A program made the position numbers and the translations under genes. From contig JADLHZ010000021.1 of NCBI GenBank assembly GCA_020848545.1, forward strand, positions 1 to 64,000: a stretch of 64,000 bases of DNA, read 5' to 3'. The notes below the pieces were generated by a model. The model saw only the letters and a list, made by a program, of their open reading frames with translations, did no database searches and had not been told where the DNA came from. Of the stretch, positions 39,460 to 47,889 are shown one piece after another. This DNA comes from Deltaproteobacteria bacterium (GTDB taxonomy: Bacteria; Myxococcota; JADLHZ01). The stretch's first letter is position 1, and each line of letters begins with the position of its first letter.

Positions 39460-40947
39460 ATGACCTCACCGTCTTCTGCCGAATTGACCTCTGCTCGCGC
39501 GCGTTCATGGAACGCCGCGATGGCCGCGTCCCCGGGGGCGCTCGATCTTCACATGCCCGCTTCGGCGGTGAGCGGCGTCGTACCGCAGGCCTTGCGCGGC
39601 GGTCGCCTGCTCTCGAACGGGCCTGGATGGACGCGCATCGGTGATCGTACTGCTCACCCCTTCGACGGCCATGGCTACGTTCGCGCCTTCGCCTTCGACG
39701 ATGATGGCGGCTGCCATCTGCGCGCGCGTTTCGTGAACACTCCGTCCTACCGTGCGGAGGCCGAGGCCGGTCGCCTCATGCATCGCGGATTCGCGACGAA
39801 CCTGGGCCAGCCGTTCTGGCGCAACATCGGCTTCGGCCCCCCTCGCAATGTCGCGAACACCACGATCCAGCGATGGCAGGGCCGCCTGCTCGCCGGATGG
39901 GAGGCTGGCGCACCCTATGCGCTCGACGCAGCGAGCCTCGAGACGCTCGGCGAAGAGCACTTCGGCGGAGCGATTGCCGGGCAGGCCACGCTGGCACATT
40001 TCAAGCGCGATGCGCTTCAGCGACGCTTGGTGTGCTGCAGCATCCGCAACGGTCGCCAGACGAGGTTCACCTTCCGAGAGGTCAACGCAGCCGGGAGCGT
40101 AGAGGTGGTGCGCGCAGTTTCTATTGACGGGATGCTCTTCACGCACGACTTCGCGATCACGCCGTCCTCGTACGTCATCGGCGGAAACCCCTTGCGCATC
40201 AAGCCGGCCGAGATCGTGAAGATGCTCCTCGGTACGTCCACGCTCTTGCGCTCCGTCGAGCCGGATCTCTCGCGTCCCGGGGTGCTGCACCTCGTCCCGC
40301 GCGGCGAGACAGGTCCGGTTCGCACGGTGAAGCTCCCCGGGACGGCCTTCGTCGTGCATTTCGCAAACGCGTTCGAGCACGGCGGAGCGCTCGTCGTGGA
40401 CGCAGCCGTCTTCTCGCGCTTCTCATTCGGTGAGGAGTTTTGCTACACGGGCCCGAGCACTCCGTTCGATCCGAGCCTTCCCGACGCGCGTGGTCCGCAA
40501 CGGCTGATGCGGATCAGAATTCCGGCTGGCAGCGACACGGCAACGTGGACGCCGTTGAGCGCGCACGGCGTGGATTTTCCGCGATTTCACCCCGACCACG
40601 AAGGCCACGAGACACCCGCGCTCTTCGGCGCCACGCGGCGCAACACGCAGTACTCTGATCCTTTCGACTCCCTCATTCGCGTCGACCTGCTCGATCGAGA
40701 ACGACCGTCGATGCTGTGGACGGCGCCAGCCGATGTCTTCGTCGGCGAGCCAGTCTTCGTGCCTGACGCCGAGCGCCCCAACGCCGGACACATCCTGGCC
40801 ATCCTCTCGGACGGAATCGCGAATCGCACGACGCTGGCGATCTTCGACGCGCTCGCGCTCGACGCGGGGCCCATCGCGGCGATTGCGATGCCGCTGCTGC
40901 CCATCGCCTTTCACGGCGACTGGGACGGAGCACCGATCGGAGGCTGA
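39460..40947 (+). CDS. Carotenoid oxygenase (RPE65/CCD family)
   Basis: This 495-residue beta-propeller enzyme carries the four iron-binding histidines expected of carotenoid cleavage oxygenases, visible in TLAHFKRD, LFTHDFAIT, VVHFANAFEH and IAFHGDWDG. It begins like family members (VVPQALRGGRLLSNGPGWTR). I take ATG 39460, preceded by GGAG; an upstream TTG at 39442 adds six residues. It cleaves a carotenoid or stilbene double bond with O2. Together with the retinol-dehydrogenase-like SDR this suggests apocarotenoid or retinal metabolism. Confidence 0.87.
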   Translation: MTSPSSAELTSARARSWNAAMAASPGALDLHMPASAVSGVVPQALRGGRLLSNGPGWTRIGDRTAHPFDGHGYVRAFAFDDDGGCHLRARFVNTPSYRAEAEAGRLMHRGFATNLGQPFWRNIGFGPPRNVANTTIQRWQGRLLAGWEAGAPYALDAASLETLGEEHFGGAIAGQATLAHFKRDALQRRLVCCSIRNGRQTRFTFREVNAAGSVEVVRAVSIDGMLFTHDFAITPSSYVIGGNPLRIKPAEIVKMLLGTSTLLRSVEPDLSRPGVLHLVPRGETGPVRTVKLPGTAFVVHFANAFEHGGALVVDAAVFSRFSFGEEFCYTGPSTPFDPSLPDARGPQRLMRIRIPAGSDTATWTPLSAHGVDFPRFHPDHEGHETPALFGATRRNTQYSDPFDSLIRVDLLDRERPSMLWTAPADVFVGEPVFVPDAERPNAGHILAILSDGIANRTTLAIFDALALDAGPIAAIAMPLLPIAFHGDWDGAPIGG

Positions 40948-40973
40948 GCTCAACGCCGGATGTGTGGAAGACA

Positions 40974-41035
40974 TGCGTTGATGCGTTTGATGCACTGATG
41001 CACTGATGCACTGATGCGTTGATGCGTCTCTGCGA
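40974..41035. repeat. Short tandem repeat TGATGCACT / TGATGCGTT
   Basis: About seven units of 8-9 bases follow each other just after the carotenoid oxygenase stop. The central units are TGATGCAC-type, flanked by TGATGCGT variants. It is non-coding and could vary in copy number. The rest of 40948-41145 shows nothing else. Confidence 0.7.
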
Positions 41036-41145
41036 TCCGCAGGCTTTCCGCGCTCGATGCGTCCGCGCGTGGTGAAAACGCCGCGAAGATGCCTCTGCGC
41101 GCCGAAATTTTGCCACGCTGGACGGCGCGCGCGAAAGTGCGGCGC

Positions 41146-41331
41146 ATGCGAACGACGCTCGATCTCCCGGACGAAGTCTTCCGCCGTTTGAAGGCGCACG
41201 CCGCGCTGCGCGGCAAAACCTTACGCGAGCTCTTCCTCGAGCTGACCTTGCGCGAGCTCAACCCGGCCGACGGTCCGCGCGCAGCGACCGGCATCCCGAT
41301 GGGCCGCCGCGACGGCGACTTCGTCGACTAA
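41146..41331 (+). CDS. Orphan VapB-like antitoxin
   Basis: This 61-residue protein begins MRTTLDLPDEVFRRLKAHAA, then RGKTLRELFLELTLREL. That is the ribbon-helix-helix pattern of VapB-type antitoxins that normally precede a PIN toxin. The C-terminus (GIPMGRRDGDFVD) resembles the toxin-wrapping tail. No PIN gene follows; the next gene is a DUF4380 protein. It is either an orphan or a chromosomal regulator. ATG 41146 is preferred over upstream starts. Confidence 0.6.
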   Translation: MRTTLDLPDEVFRRLKAHAALRGKTLRELFLELTLRELNPADGPRAATGIPMGRRDGDFVD

Positions 41332-41384
41332 TAAAGCGGGCAAAGTGGCGACGGCCGCTCGCTCCGGCTACGGTTTCGCACACG

Positions 41385-42233
41385 ATGCGCCCTGCTGTCT
41401 TTGCCGGCCACGACTGCCTCATCCTCGAAGACGACGCCTACGAAGCGATCGTCAGCGTTTCGGTCGGGCCGCGCATCTTGAGCTTCAAGAAGAAGGGCGG
41501 CGCGAACGTGCTCGCCGAACGCAGCGAGCGTGACCTGCACACGGCGCTTGGCCGCTGGCGCGCGCACGGCGGACATCGCCTGTGGATCGCGCCGGAGCAG
41601 ATGCCGCTCACGTACTCGCCGGACAACGAGCCGGTGATCTTGGAGCCCGGCGGCGATCGCTACGTGACGCTCGTGCGCGTCGATCGCGATTTGCTCGTCG
41701 ACAAAGCGATCACCGTGTCGCTCGACGAGCACGGCCTGCGCGTCGAGCACCGCATCACGAACCGCGGTCCGGCGCCGCGCCCGATCGCGGCGTGGGCCCT
41801 CACGATCCTCGCGCCCGGCGGCACCGTGCACGTGCCGCAGGAGCCGTACGCCGCACACGCCGACGACTTTCGTCCCGCGCGGCCGCTCGTGCTCTGGCGC
41901 TACAGCGATCTCACGGACACGCGGCTGTCGATCAGCCGGCGCTTCGTCTCGATCACGCCCGATCCGCAGATCGCCGCGCCGAACAAGCTCGGCTTCGGCA
42001 ACCGGCGCGGCTTCGCGGCGTATCAGCTCGGCGGCGAGATGTTCATCAAGCGCTTCGAGGATCAGCCGGCGGCGACGTATCCAGACTGCGGCAGCAACAC
42101 CGAGGTCTTCGTGGCCGGCGACTTCATCGAGCTCGAGACGCTCGGGCCGCTCGAGCTGCTGGCGCCGCAAGCGACGACGATGCACGTCGAGCACTGGGAG
42201 ATCGCGCGCGCGACCCTCGACGAGCTGAAGTGA
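41385..42233 (+). CDS. DUF4380 domain protein (aldose-epimerase-like)
   Basis: This 282-residue beta-rich protein matches DUF4380, related in fold to galactose mutarotases: VSVGPRILSFKKKGGANVLA, HGGHRLWIAPEQMPLTYSPD, VEHRITNRGPAPRPIAAWAL, and a C-terminal GSNTEVFVAGDFIELETLGP. Family members are thought to bind sugars, but the activity is unknown. The gene converges with the next one, 7 bp apart. Confidence 0.75.
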   Translation: MRPAVFAGHDCLILEDDAYEAIVSVSVGPRILSFKKKGGANVLAERSERDLHTALGRWRAHGGHRLWIAPEQMPLTYSPDNEPVILEPGGDRYVTLVRVDRDLLVDKAITVSLDEHGLRVEHRITNRGPAPRPIAAWALTILAPGGTVHVPQEPYAAHADDFRPARPLVLWRYSDLTDTRLSISRRFVSITPDPQIAAPNKLGFGNRRGFAAYQLGGEMFIKRFEDQPAATYPDCGSNTEVFVAGDFIELETLGPLELLAPQATTMHVEHWEIARATLDELK

Positions 42234-42240
42234 ACGGTGC

Positions 42241-43605
42241 CTACGGCAAGTCCGTGTTCGTGCAGGTCGAGAGCTGCAGCGGCGCCAAGTAGCTCCACTG
42301 CGCCACCGTTATCTTCGGATAGTAAGTGATGAAGTTGAAGCACATCTCTTCGGCGGTCTCTTCGCCGTAGTAGACGGGATCCGGCGTGGTGTTGTGCCAC
42401 TCGCAAGTGATGCGCACGGTGTCTCCGGCTTTCATCTGCACGTCGGTCGGGTACGAGATCTGGTGGTTGAAGTCCCACGGATTCACGTCGACCAGCGTCG
42501 TCGGCGCGCCGCTCTTCGGGATGAGCTCGAGCTTCGAGCGCGTGCCGAGCTTGTGCATGTGCGGGAAGGTCGCGAAGACGTTGACCGGCAAGTACGGCGC
42601 GAGCTGCTGGGGCGCCTTGACGTCGCACACCATGCGCAGCTTCTTGCCCGGCTGCAGCGTGAAGCTCGTGCCGCCGAACACCATGAAGTCGGCGTCTTCG
42701 TCGCGCAGCGTCTCGGTGAGGCAGAGCTCGACGCCGGAGCCGTCTTGCTTGCCGCTCGCGTGCGACGGGTTCGAGTAGTGGAGCTGCACGACGAGGTGGG
42801 TGACGGCGTTCGCCTCGATGGGAAAGCCGGCTTCTTTCGGCATCTGCGACCCGGTCGAGCCCGGCGCCCAACCGTAGAGCATCTTCCAATCGCTCTCCAT
42901 CTGCGCGCACGGCGACGGCGTCCCCGAGCGTGACTTCGACGCTGTGAAGACGATCATGTGGTGCAGCACCTGCGTGTTGTCGAGCGTCGGCGTCATGGCG
43001 ATGACTTGCCGGCGCTTCGCCGACTTCGGCAGATCGACCCCGTAGCAAACGTAGGTGTCGGTCACAGAGGTGCCGAGCGTGTACTTGCTCGCGGGCGCCA
43101 GCTTCGGGCTGTCGCTGCACGTCCCGGGCGGCGGCGGCTCCGGCGGATCCATCTTGTCCGGTGGATGCGGGTGCTCGCCGCAAGTTGCGTCGCCGCGCCC
43201 GGGCAAGCCTAGGGCGACCCACTCTTCGAACGCCGCGATCTCTTCATCCGTCGCGCGTGTATTCGGCGCTGGCGGCATCACTCTTCCTTCGCCCTTCAGA
43301 TAGCGGAGCGCCACGTCGGCGAGCGCCTCTTTGCCGTCTTTGTGCTCGAAGTCCGCCACGTCGAAGAGCGGCACCGGCGCCCCGTAGAGCAACGGATCGC
43401 CGTGGCAGCCTTGGCACTTCGCTTTCATCAGCGCGTCGATCGCACACGGCAGATCGTCGGCTTTTCCTGACGTATGCTCGTGTCCTGAGTGCGGCGGGTT
43501 GCTCGTTGGTCCGGGCTTGGGATCCTCCCCGGCGGGGTCGCTGCTCGGCGCGATGCAGGCGAAGAACGCGAGGCAAGACGCGGCTGCAATCGCGATGCGC
43601 ACCAT
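42241..43605 (-). CDS. Lipoprotein: haem c-type motif plus copper type II monooxygenase
   Basis: This 454-residue protein starts at ATG 43605 with a lipoprotein signal (AAASCLAFFAC). After a linker comes a single cytochrome-like CQGCH motif (about residue 65) in a domain resembling planctomycete-type cytochromes. Two PHM-like copper type II ascorbate-dependent monooxygenase domains follow, with copper-ligand motifs VLHHMIVF, LVVQLHYSNP, TFPHMHKLG and TCEWHNTT. The enzyme probably hydroxylates a substrate outside the cytoplasm, with the haem delivering electrons. It is monocistronic and divergent from the desaturase. Confidence 0.8.
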   Translation of the reverse strand: MVRIAIAAASCLAFFACIAPSSDPAGEDPKPGPTSNPPHSGHEHTSGKADDLPCAIDALMKAKCQGCHGDPLLYGAPVPLFDVADFEHKDGKEALADVALRYLKGEGRVMPPAPNTRATDEEIAAFEEWVALGLPGRGDATCGEHPHPPDKMDPPEPPPPGTCSDSPKLAPASKYTLGTSVTDTYVCYGVDLPKSAKRRQVIAMTPTLDNTQVLHHMIVFTASKSRSGTPSPCAQMESDWKMLYGWAPGSTGSQMPKEAGFPIEANAVTHLVVQLHYSNPSHASGKQDGSGVELCLTETLRDEDADFMVFGGTSFTLQPGKKLRMVCDVKAPQQLAPYLPVNVFATFPHMHKLGTRSKLELIPKSGAPTTLVDVNPWDFNHQISYPTDVQMKAGDTVRITCEWHNTTPDPVYYGEETAEEMCFNFITYYPKITVAQWSYLAPLQLSTCTNTDLP

Positions 43606-43694
43606 GGTGGGCCTCCGGGGAGCGGCGGGCTTAACATGGGCGGAAGCGAGGACGAAGCAGAAAACGCGCAGTCGGCGGCCGCCGATAACGGGCC

Positions 43695-44639
43695 GTGACC
43701 CAGGGCATTCCGTCACGCTTGAACCTCGTCATCGCCGGCGCGCAGCTCACCGCGCTCGCGCTGATCCTCGCTGGCGCCAAGCACGCCGCGGGCTTCGCGC
43801 TCTTTGCTTGGGCGATCGCCTTCGCGTTCGTCATGCAATCGGCGCACGCGCTCTTGCACGAAGCCTCGCATCGCAAGCTGCACCCGAACCGGCGCGTCAA
43901 CGACGGCGTCGGCTTCTTGCTCGCGGCGATCTTCCCGACGAGCTTCACCTTCATCACCGCGGCGCACCTCTCGCATCATCGCGTCAATCGCAGCGACGCC
44001 GAGCTCTTCGACTACATCAAGGCGCACGAGAAGCCGTGGCAGAAGATCGCCGGCTACTACGCGTTGATTATCGGCTTGTTGTGGGCGGGGCAGGTGTTCT
44101 TCTCGTTCGGCCTGTCCGTCACGAGCCGCGCGACGACGAAGCGGGCGTACGCCGCGCTCGACAAAGACGGTCGCCGCTTCTTCTCGTTCCTCTTGCGGCT
44201 GCCGCGCGCGAGGATTCGCGTCGAGGTGCTCGGCATCGTCGCGCTGTGGACGCTCGCGATCGTGCTGCTCGACCTCGACCTCCGCACGATCGCCGCCTGC
44301 TACGGCGCCTTCATCTTCAGCTGGGCGAGCCAGCAGCAGATTTACCACAGCCGAGCGCCGCGCCACGTCGTCGAAGGCTCGTACAATCTGCGGCTGCCTT
44401 TGCCGCTGCGCTGGCTCTACTTGAACTCGAACTATCACCTGACGCACCACCGGCGGCCGAAGCTGCCGTGGGTGCACCTGCACCGCGTGGGTCTCATGCA
44501 GGGCTCGTATCTCTCGGCGTACGCCCGCTTGTGGCTGCCGCCCGAGCCGGTTGCCCGCGCGACGGTCTACAAGGTCGAGACGTCGAGCGCCGGCGCCGCG
44601 CTCAGCGAGATCGGGTCGGCGCCGCGCAGCGTCACCTGA
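43695..44639 (+). CDS. Fatty acid desaturase
   Basis: This 314-residue integral membrane di-iron enzyme has the three histidine boxes HEASH, HLSHHRV and HLTHHRR, and four to six membrane helices. It introduces a double bond or hydroxyl into a lipid acyl chain. It starts with GTG 43695. Its last 73 bases overlap the convergent GNAT-type gene, an unusually long tail-to-tail overlap. Confidence 0.82.
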   Translation: MTQGIPSRLNLVIAGAQLTALALILAGAKHAAGFALFAWAIAFAFVMQSAHALLHEASHRKLHPNRRVNDGVGFLLAAIFPTSFTFITAAHLSHHRVNRSDAELFDYIKAHEKPWQKIAGYYALIIGLLWAGQVFFSFGLSVTSRATTKRAYAALDKDGRRFFSFLLRLPRARIRVEVLGIVALWTLAIVLLDLDLRTIAACYGAFIFSWASQQQIYHSRAPRHVVEGSYNLRLPLPLRWLYLNSNYHLTHHRRPKLPWVHLHRVGLMQGSYLSAYARLWLPPEPVARATVYKVETSSAGAALSEIGSAPRSVT

Positions 44640-45706
44640 TACAGCGTCCCGCGCGTGCGCATATGTAAAAAATCGTTTACATCGACGACGGTCGCGGGAT
44701 CGCCGGGCCACTCGAGCCAGCACAGCGAATGCGCGGCGCCGCGTGCGCTCGTGCGAAACGCTTCGACGAGGAGCGCCCGCCGCACTGCGCGCGCCTGGTC
44801 GCCGCGGGCGTGAAAGTGGCACGCGTAGGCGACGTCGAGCGGCATGCCGTCGCGCACGCGCTTGGCGCCAAAGAGCGCGGTCACCGGCGCGAACGCCCGC
44901 GCCGCCAGGGAGAGATCGCGCACGACGGGCTTCTTGCTCGTCCCCAAGCGCGGGGCCACGCAGCCGACGATCGCGCCGCCGGCGTCCGTCGCCAAGATGA
45001 ACGAGGCCCAAGTGAAGGCAGGCCACACCGCGAGCTGGCGATCGAGCTCGTCGGGCGCATCGCCGATCCCAGCGAGCGCGTTCTCGGCGGCGAGAAAGGC
45101 CCGCAGCGCCGGCGCGTCGGCGAGGGTCGCCCGGCGCACGCTGATGCCGAAGCCCACGCGGGCAGAGCGCGGCAAGAGACGCATGAACATTTGGCCCACG
45201 GCGTAAGGCGCCAGCGGCTGATAGACGATGCCCGGCAAACGATCGCGTAAGAGCTTCAGCGCGCGCTCGTTCGAGTCGATGACGGTGGTGAGGTGAAACG
45301 CGAGCGGCCCCACGCCGTCCACCTGCGATGCGAAGCGCACGGTGTCCTCGTAGTAGCGCAGCCACTCGAGCCACGTCTTGCGATCGAGCTTCGCCGTGCG
45401 CAGATCGCAGAAGTAACCGTAGCGGATGCGCTCGCCCGCGCACACAGCGTCGCGCAGAATCAGGCTCGCGGTGCCGCTGACCCGCCCGTCCTTGTTCTTG
45501 AACACCCCGATCAAGGCGTCCTTGCCGCTCTCGCGACAGGCGGCGAAGTAATCAGGCCCGCGCTCGTAGGCGATGCTCATGCCGCGCGCGCGCATCGCGA
45601 CCTGCCGGCTCAACGCGACGAGCTCGTCGTTGTCGGCCGGCGTCGCGATCGTGCAGCGCTCGAACGCCGCCATGAAGTCCGAGCGCGTGCGCGGATCGCG
45701 ATCCAC
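44567..45706 (-). CDS. GNAT-type acyltransferase
   Basis: This 379-residue protein has two GNAT-like halves: an N-terminal one (ERCTIATPADNDELVALSRQ, then VSGTASLIL) and a C-terminal one starting VRRATLADAPALRAFLAAEN. No clear Q/RxxGxG/A loop is visible, so the fold is inferred from overall pattern. It lies 3 bp after the 45710-46300 gene and completes a three-gene operon with a desaturase. GTG 45706 is used; ATG 45673 is possible. A lipid N- or O-acyltransferase role fits the company but is unproven. Confidence 0.6.
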   Translation of the reverse strand: MDRDPRTRSDFMAAFERCTIATPADNDELVALSRQVAMRARGMSIAYERGPDYFAACRESGKDALIGVFKNKDGRVSGTASLILRDAVCAGERIRYGYFCDLRTAKLDRKTWLEWLRYYEDTVRFASQVDGVGPLAFHLTTVIDSNERALKLLRDRLPGIVYQPLAPYAVGQMFMRLLPRSARVGFGISVRRATLADAPALRAFLAAENALAGIGDAPDELDRQLAVWPAFTWASFILATDAGGAIVGCVAPRLGTSKKPVVRDLSLAARAFAPVTALFGAKRVRDGMPLDVAYACHFHARGDQARAVRRALLVEAFRTSARGAAHSLCWLEWPGDPATVVDVNDFLHMRTRGTLYQVTLRGADPISLSAAPALDVSTL

Positions 45707-45709
45707 GGC

Positions 45710-46300
45710 TCAGGCTTCGTGGCGCACGGCGACGCCGGACTTACTGCGCCGGAGCACGCGGCCGACGAACCACCACGGCACGATCAGCACGCGTAAGGAC
45801 GCCGTCCACACCGTCGCCAGGCCGACGACCTCATGATCGGGCGCGCTCATGCCGGCGCAGAACACTTCGCCTTCGTAGAGCGTGCGCTGCAACGCGAAGC
45901 GGTAGATCTCGCGCAGCACGCGCACCCGCGCCGAGTAGGTGAAGACGCCGTGACGGCCGGCGAGGAAGGTGACGAGCCAGATGCCAAGCCAAAAGTAGGC
46001 GCACACCATCGGCGCGCGCACGGAACGATCGAGCCAGAGTCCCGTTGCCTCGAAGGTGCCGCGCGGGAGCGATGCGGAGGCCTTGGCGCGGTGAGGCTCG
46101 GGGATGCCCTCGATCGCACGAAAAGGCGGGCGCATGCAGTAGAGCGTGCCGCCGCGCATCGTGCCGCCTTCGTCGAACAAGGCGTAGACCCGCGAGCGTG
46201 ACAGGTACTCGTCGGTGTAGCGCACGCCGAGGCGCGCCTCGGTCAGGCGTGCGTAGGCGGCAAGACCCGCGCGATCGGTGACGCGGCGCAAGCGCATCAT
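45710..46300 (-). CDS. Hypothetical protein of the desaturase operon
   Basis: This 196-residue protein starts RLRRVTDRAGLAAYARLTEA, a GNAT-like opening. It has one hydrophobic segment (CAYFWLGIWLVTFLAG, about residue 105-120) and a second near the C-terminus (WTASLRVLIVPWWFVGRVL). It overlaps the upstream desaturase by 4 bp (ATG within GATGATG) and precedes the GNAT-type gene by 3 bp. It is likely a membrane partner or second acyltransferase. No named family is recognised. Confidence 0.55.
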   Translation of the reverse strand: MMRLRRVTDRAGLAAYARLTEARLGVRYTDEYLSRSRVYALFDEGGTMRGGTLYCMRPPFRAIEGIPEPHRAKASASLPRGTFEATGLWLDRSVRAPMVCAYFWLGIWLVTFLAGRHGVFTYSARVRVLREIYRFALQRTLYEGEVFCAGMSAPDHEVVGLATVWTASLRVLIVPWWFVGRVLRRSKSGVAVRHEA

Positions 46301-47196
46301 CGGCTGAGCTCCCGCGTCACCGTCGCGAAGTACGAAGGACTGACGGTGCACGTTTGCCGATAGCGCTCGTCCTGCATGAGCTTCTCGTGCAGCGCGCGCA
46401 GCCGATAGTAGGGGACTGCCGTGAACGCGTGGTGCGGCCCATGCACGCCGATGTTCATCGGCGCGATGAGCAGCCGCTCCCACCACGGCGCCAAGATCGT
46501 GCGCGTGCGGCCGACGGCGCCTTCGCCATCCTTCAGCCCGAAGTGATCGCTCACCGAGCGCAGGCGCAGGATCGCCTTCAACCAGGTGAAGGCCGGCAGG
46601 ATCCAATAGAGCAAGTACACGCGCCAGCCGGAGGCGAGCGTGATGACCGCGAAGGTCGCGAGCGCGAGCAAGAGCCGGATCGCATGATACGCGCGGTCGC
46701 CGGCCTCCAGGTTCTTCGCGTCCTCGGCCTCGTAGACGTACTCCTTCGTGTTCAGGAGCAGCACGTCGCGCACGAGCAAGCGCACGAGGTGGCGGCGCGG
46801 CATCGGGAACGACCAATCGGCCGGCGCCCGCCGCAGCTTGCGCTCGAAGTCGGGATCGGCCGTCGTGTTCAGCGCCTCGGCGACGTGGTGCTTGTGATGG
46901 TGGCGCCGATAGCCGCGCATCGAGACGAAGAGCGAAAAACCCAGGGCCTCGCCGAAGAGCTCGTTCACCCAACGCGTGCGCGCCGCCCGATAATGCGCCG
47001 CGTCGTGCATGAGAACGAGGAGCGCGTGTTGGCGGGAGGCGATGAGCAGCGCGACGAAGGGCGCGGTGGGCCACGCGAGCCAGCGCTCCTGCACCGTCAC
47101 GAGCGCGATGATCACCGCGACTTCGAGCGCGGCGCGGAGCTGGGCCCGGCCGGGGGTCACCGTCGACAGTTGGCGCAATGCGGCGACCGCGATCAT
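46297..47196 (-). CDS. Fatty acid desaturase
   Basis: This 299-residue membrane di-iron enzyme has histidine boxes HDAAH, HHHKHH and GVHGPHHAF, with hydrophobic segments around them. The last box lacks the common HxxHH order, placing it among alkane hydroxylase/carotenoid-ketolase-like desaturases rather than classical acyl-lipid ones. I use ATG 47196; the frame extends upstream into basic, unlike sequence. It is first of a three-gene operon and divergent from the VOC gene. Confidence 0.8.
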   Translation of the reverse strand: MIAVAALRQLSTVTPGRAQLRAALEVAVIIALVTVQERWLAWPTAPFVALLIASRQHALLVLMHDAAHYRAARTRWVNELFGEALGFSLFVSMRGYRRHHHKHHVAEALNTTADPDFERKLRRAPADWSFPMPRRHLVRLLVRDVLLLNTKEYVYEAEDAKNLEAGDRAYHAIRLLLALATFAVITLASGWRVYLLYWILPAFTWLKAILRLRSVSDHFGLKDGEGAVGRTRTILAPWWERLLIAPMNIGVHGPHHAFTAVPYYRLRALHEKLMQDERYRQTCTVSPSYFATVTRELSR

Positions 47197-47323
47197 CGGC
47201 AGCGTTATCGTCGAACGCGGGAAGCCGTTGCGGGACGCGAGAAAACGACGGATCGAACGGCGCCGGCCGTTGACAGCGGGCGGGCCTCGGCGTTTGTTCG
47301 CGGCCACAAGGGGACCAACCAAC

Positions 47324-47887
47324 ATGGCAAAGAAGACAAAAGCGAAGAAGGCGAAGCGGGTCGTGGCGAAGAAGAAGGCGGCGCCGAAGCGCGTGCTGCC
47401 GGTGCCGAACGGCTACCACACGGTGACGCCGCACCTCATCGTCGGCAACTGTGCTGAAGCGCTCGCGTGGTATGGCAAGGCGTTCGGCGCCAAAGAGCTC
47501 TCGCGGATGGCCGGGCCGGACGGCAAGGTCATGCACTCGGAGATCCGCATCGGCGATTCGATCGTGATGCTCAGCGACGAGCAGCCGCCCCTGAGCGCCG
47601 TCGTCGGCGTGCGCAAGGCGCCGACGAACCTCGGCGGAAACACCGGCGGCCTCATGCTCTACGTGAAGGACGTCGACGCCTGGTTCACGAAGGCCGTCGG
47701 CGCTGGTGGCAAGGTTTCGATGCCGGTGACGGACATGTTCTGGGGCGATCGCTACGGCCAGCTCGTCGATCCCTTTGGCCACGTGTGGGCGATCGCGACG
47801 CGTAAGGCGAACCTCACGCAGAAGCAGATGATGAAGGCGGCGCAGGAGTCGATGAGCCAAGCGCCGGCGCAGCAGCAGGCGGCGTAG
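47324..47887 (+). CDS. PhnB-like VOC family protein with lysine-rich N-terminus
   Basis: The 187-residue protein begins with about 25 mostly basic residues (AKKTKAKKAKRVVAKKKAAP), reminiscent of histone-H1-like tails. A single glyoxalase-fold domain of the PhnB type follows (YHTVTPHLIVGNCAEALAWY, then RIGDSIVMLSDEQPP, DMFWGDRYGQLVDPFGHVWA). The basic tail suggests nucleic-acid or polyanion association. Function is unknown. It converges with the DUF2314 gene 2 bp apart. Confidence 0.75.
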   Translation: MAKKTKAKKAKRVVAKKKAAPKRVLPVPNGYHTVTPHLIVGNCAEALAWYGKAFGAKELSRMAGPDGKVMHSEIRIGDSIVMLSDEQPPLSAVVGVRKAPTNLGGNTGGLMLYVKDVDAWFTKAVGAGGKVSMPVTDMFWGDRYGQLVDPFGHVWAIATRKANLTQKQMMKAAQESMSQAPAQQQAA

Positions 47888-47889
47888 CG

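Noticed and set aside
45710-47860. One 716-residue minus-strand protein
   Set aside because: Only the last 196 codons read as protein; the rest overlaps the desaturase and VOC genes in other frames. The real gene begins at ATG 46300.
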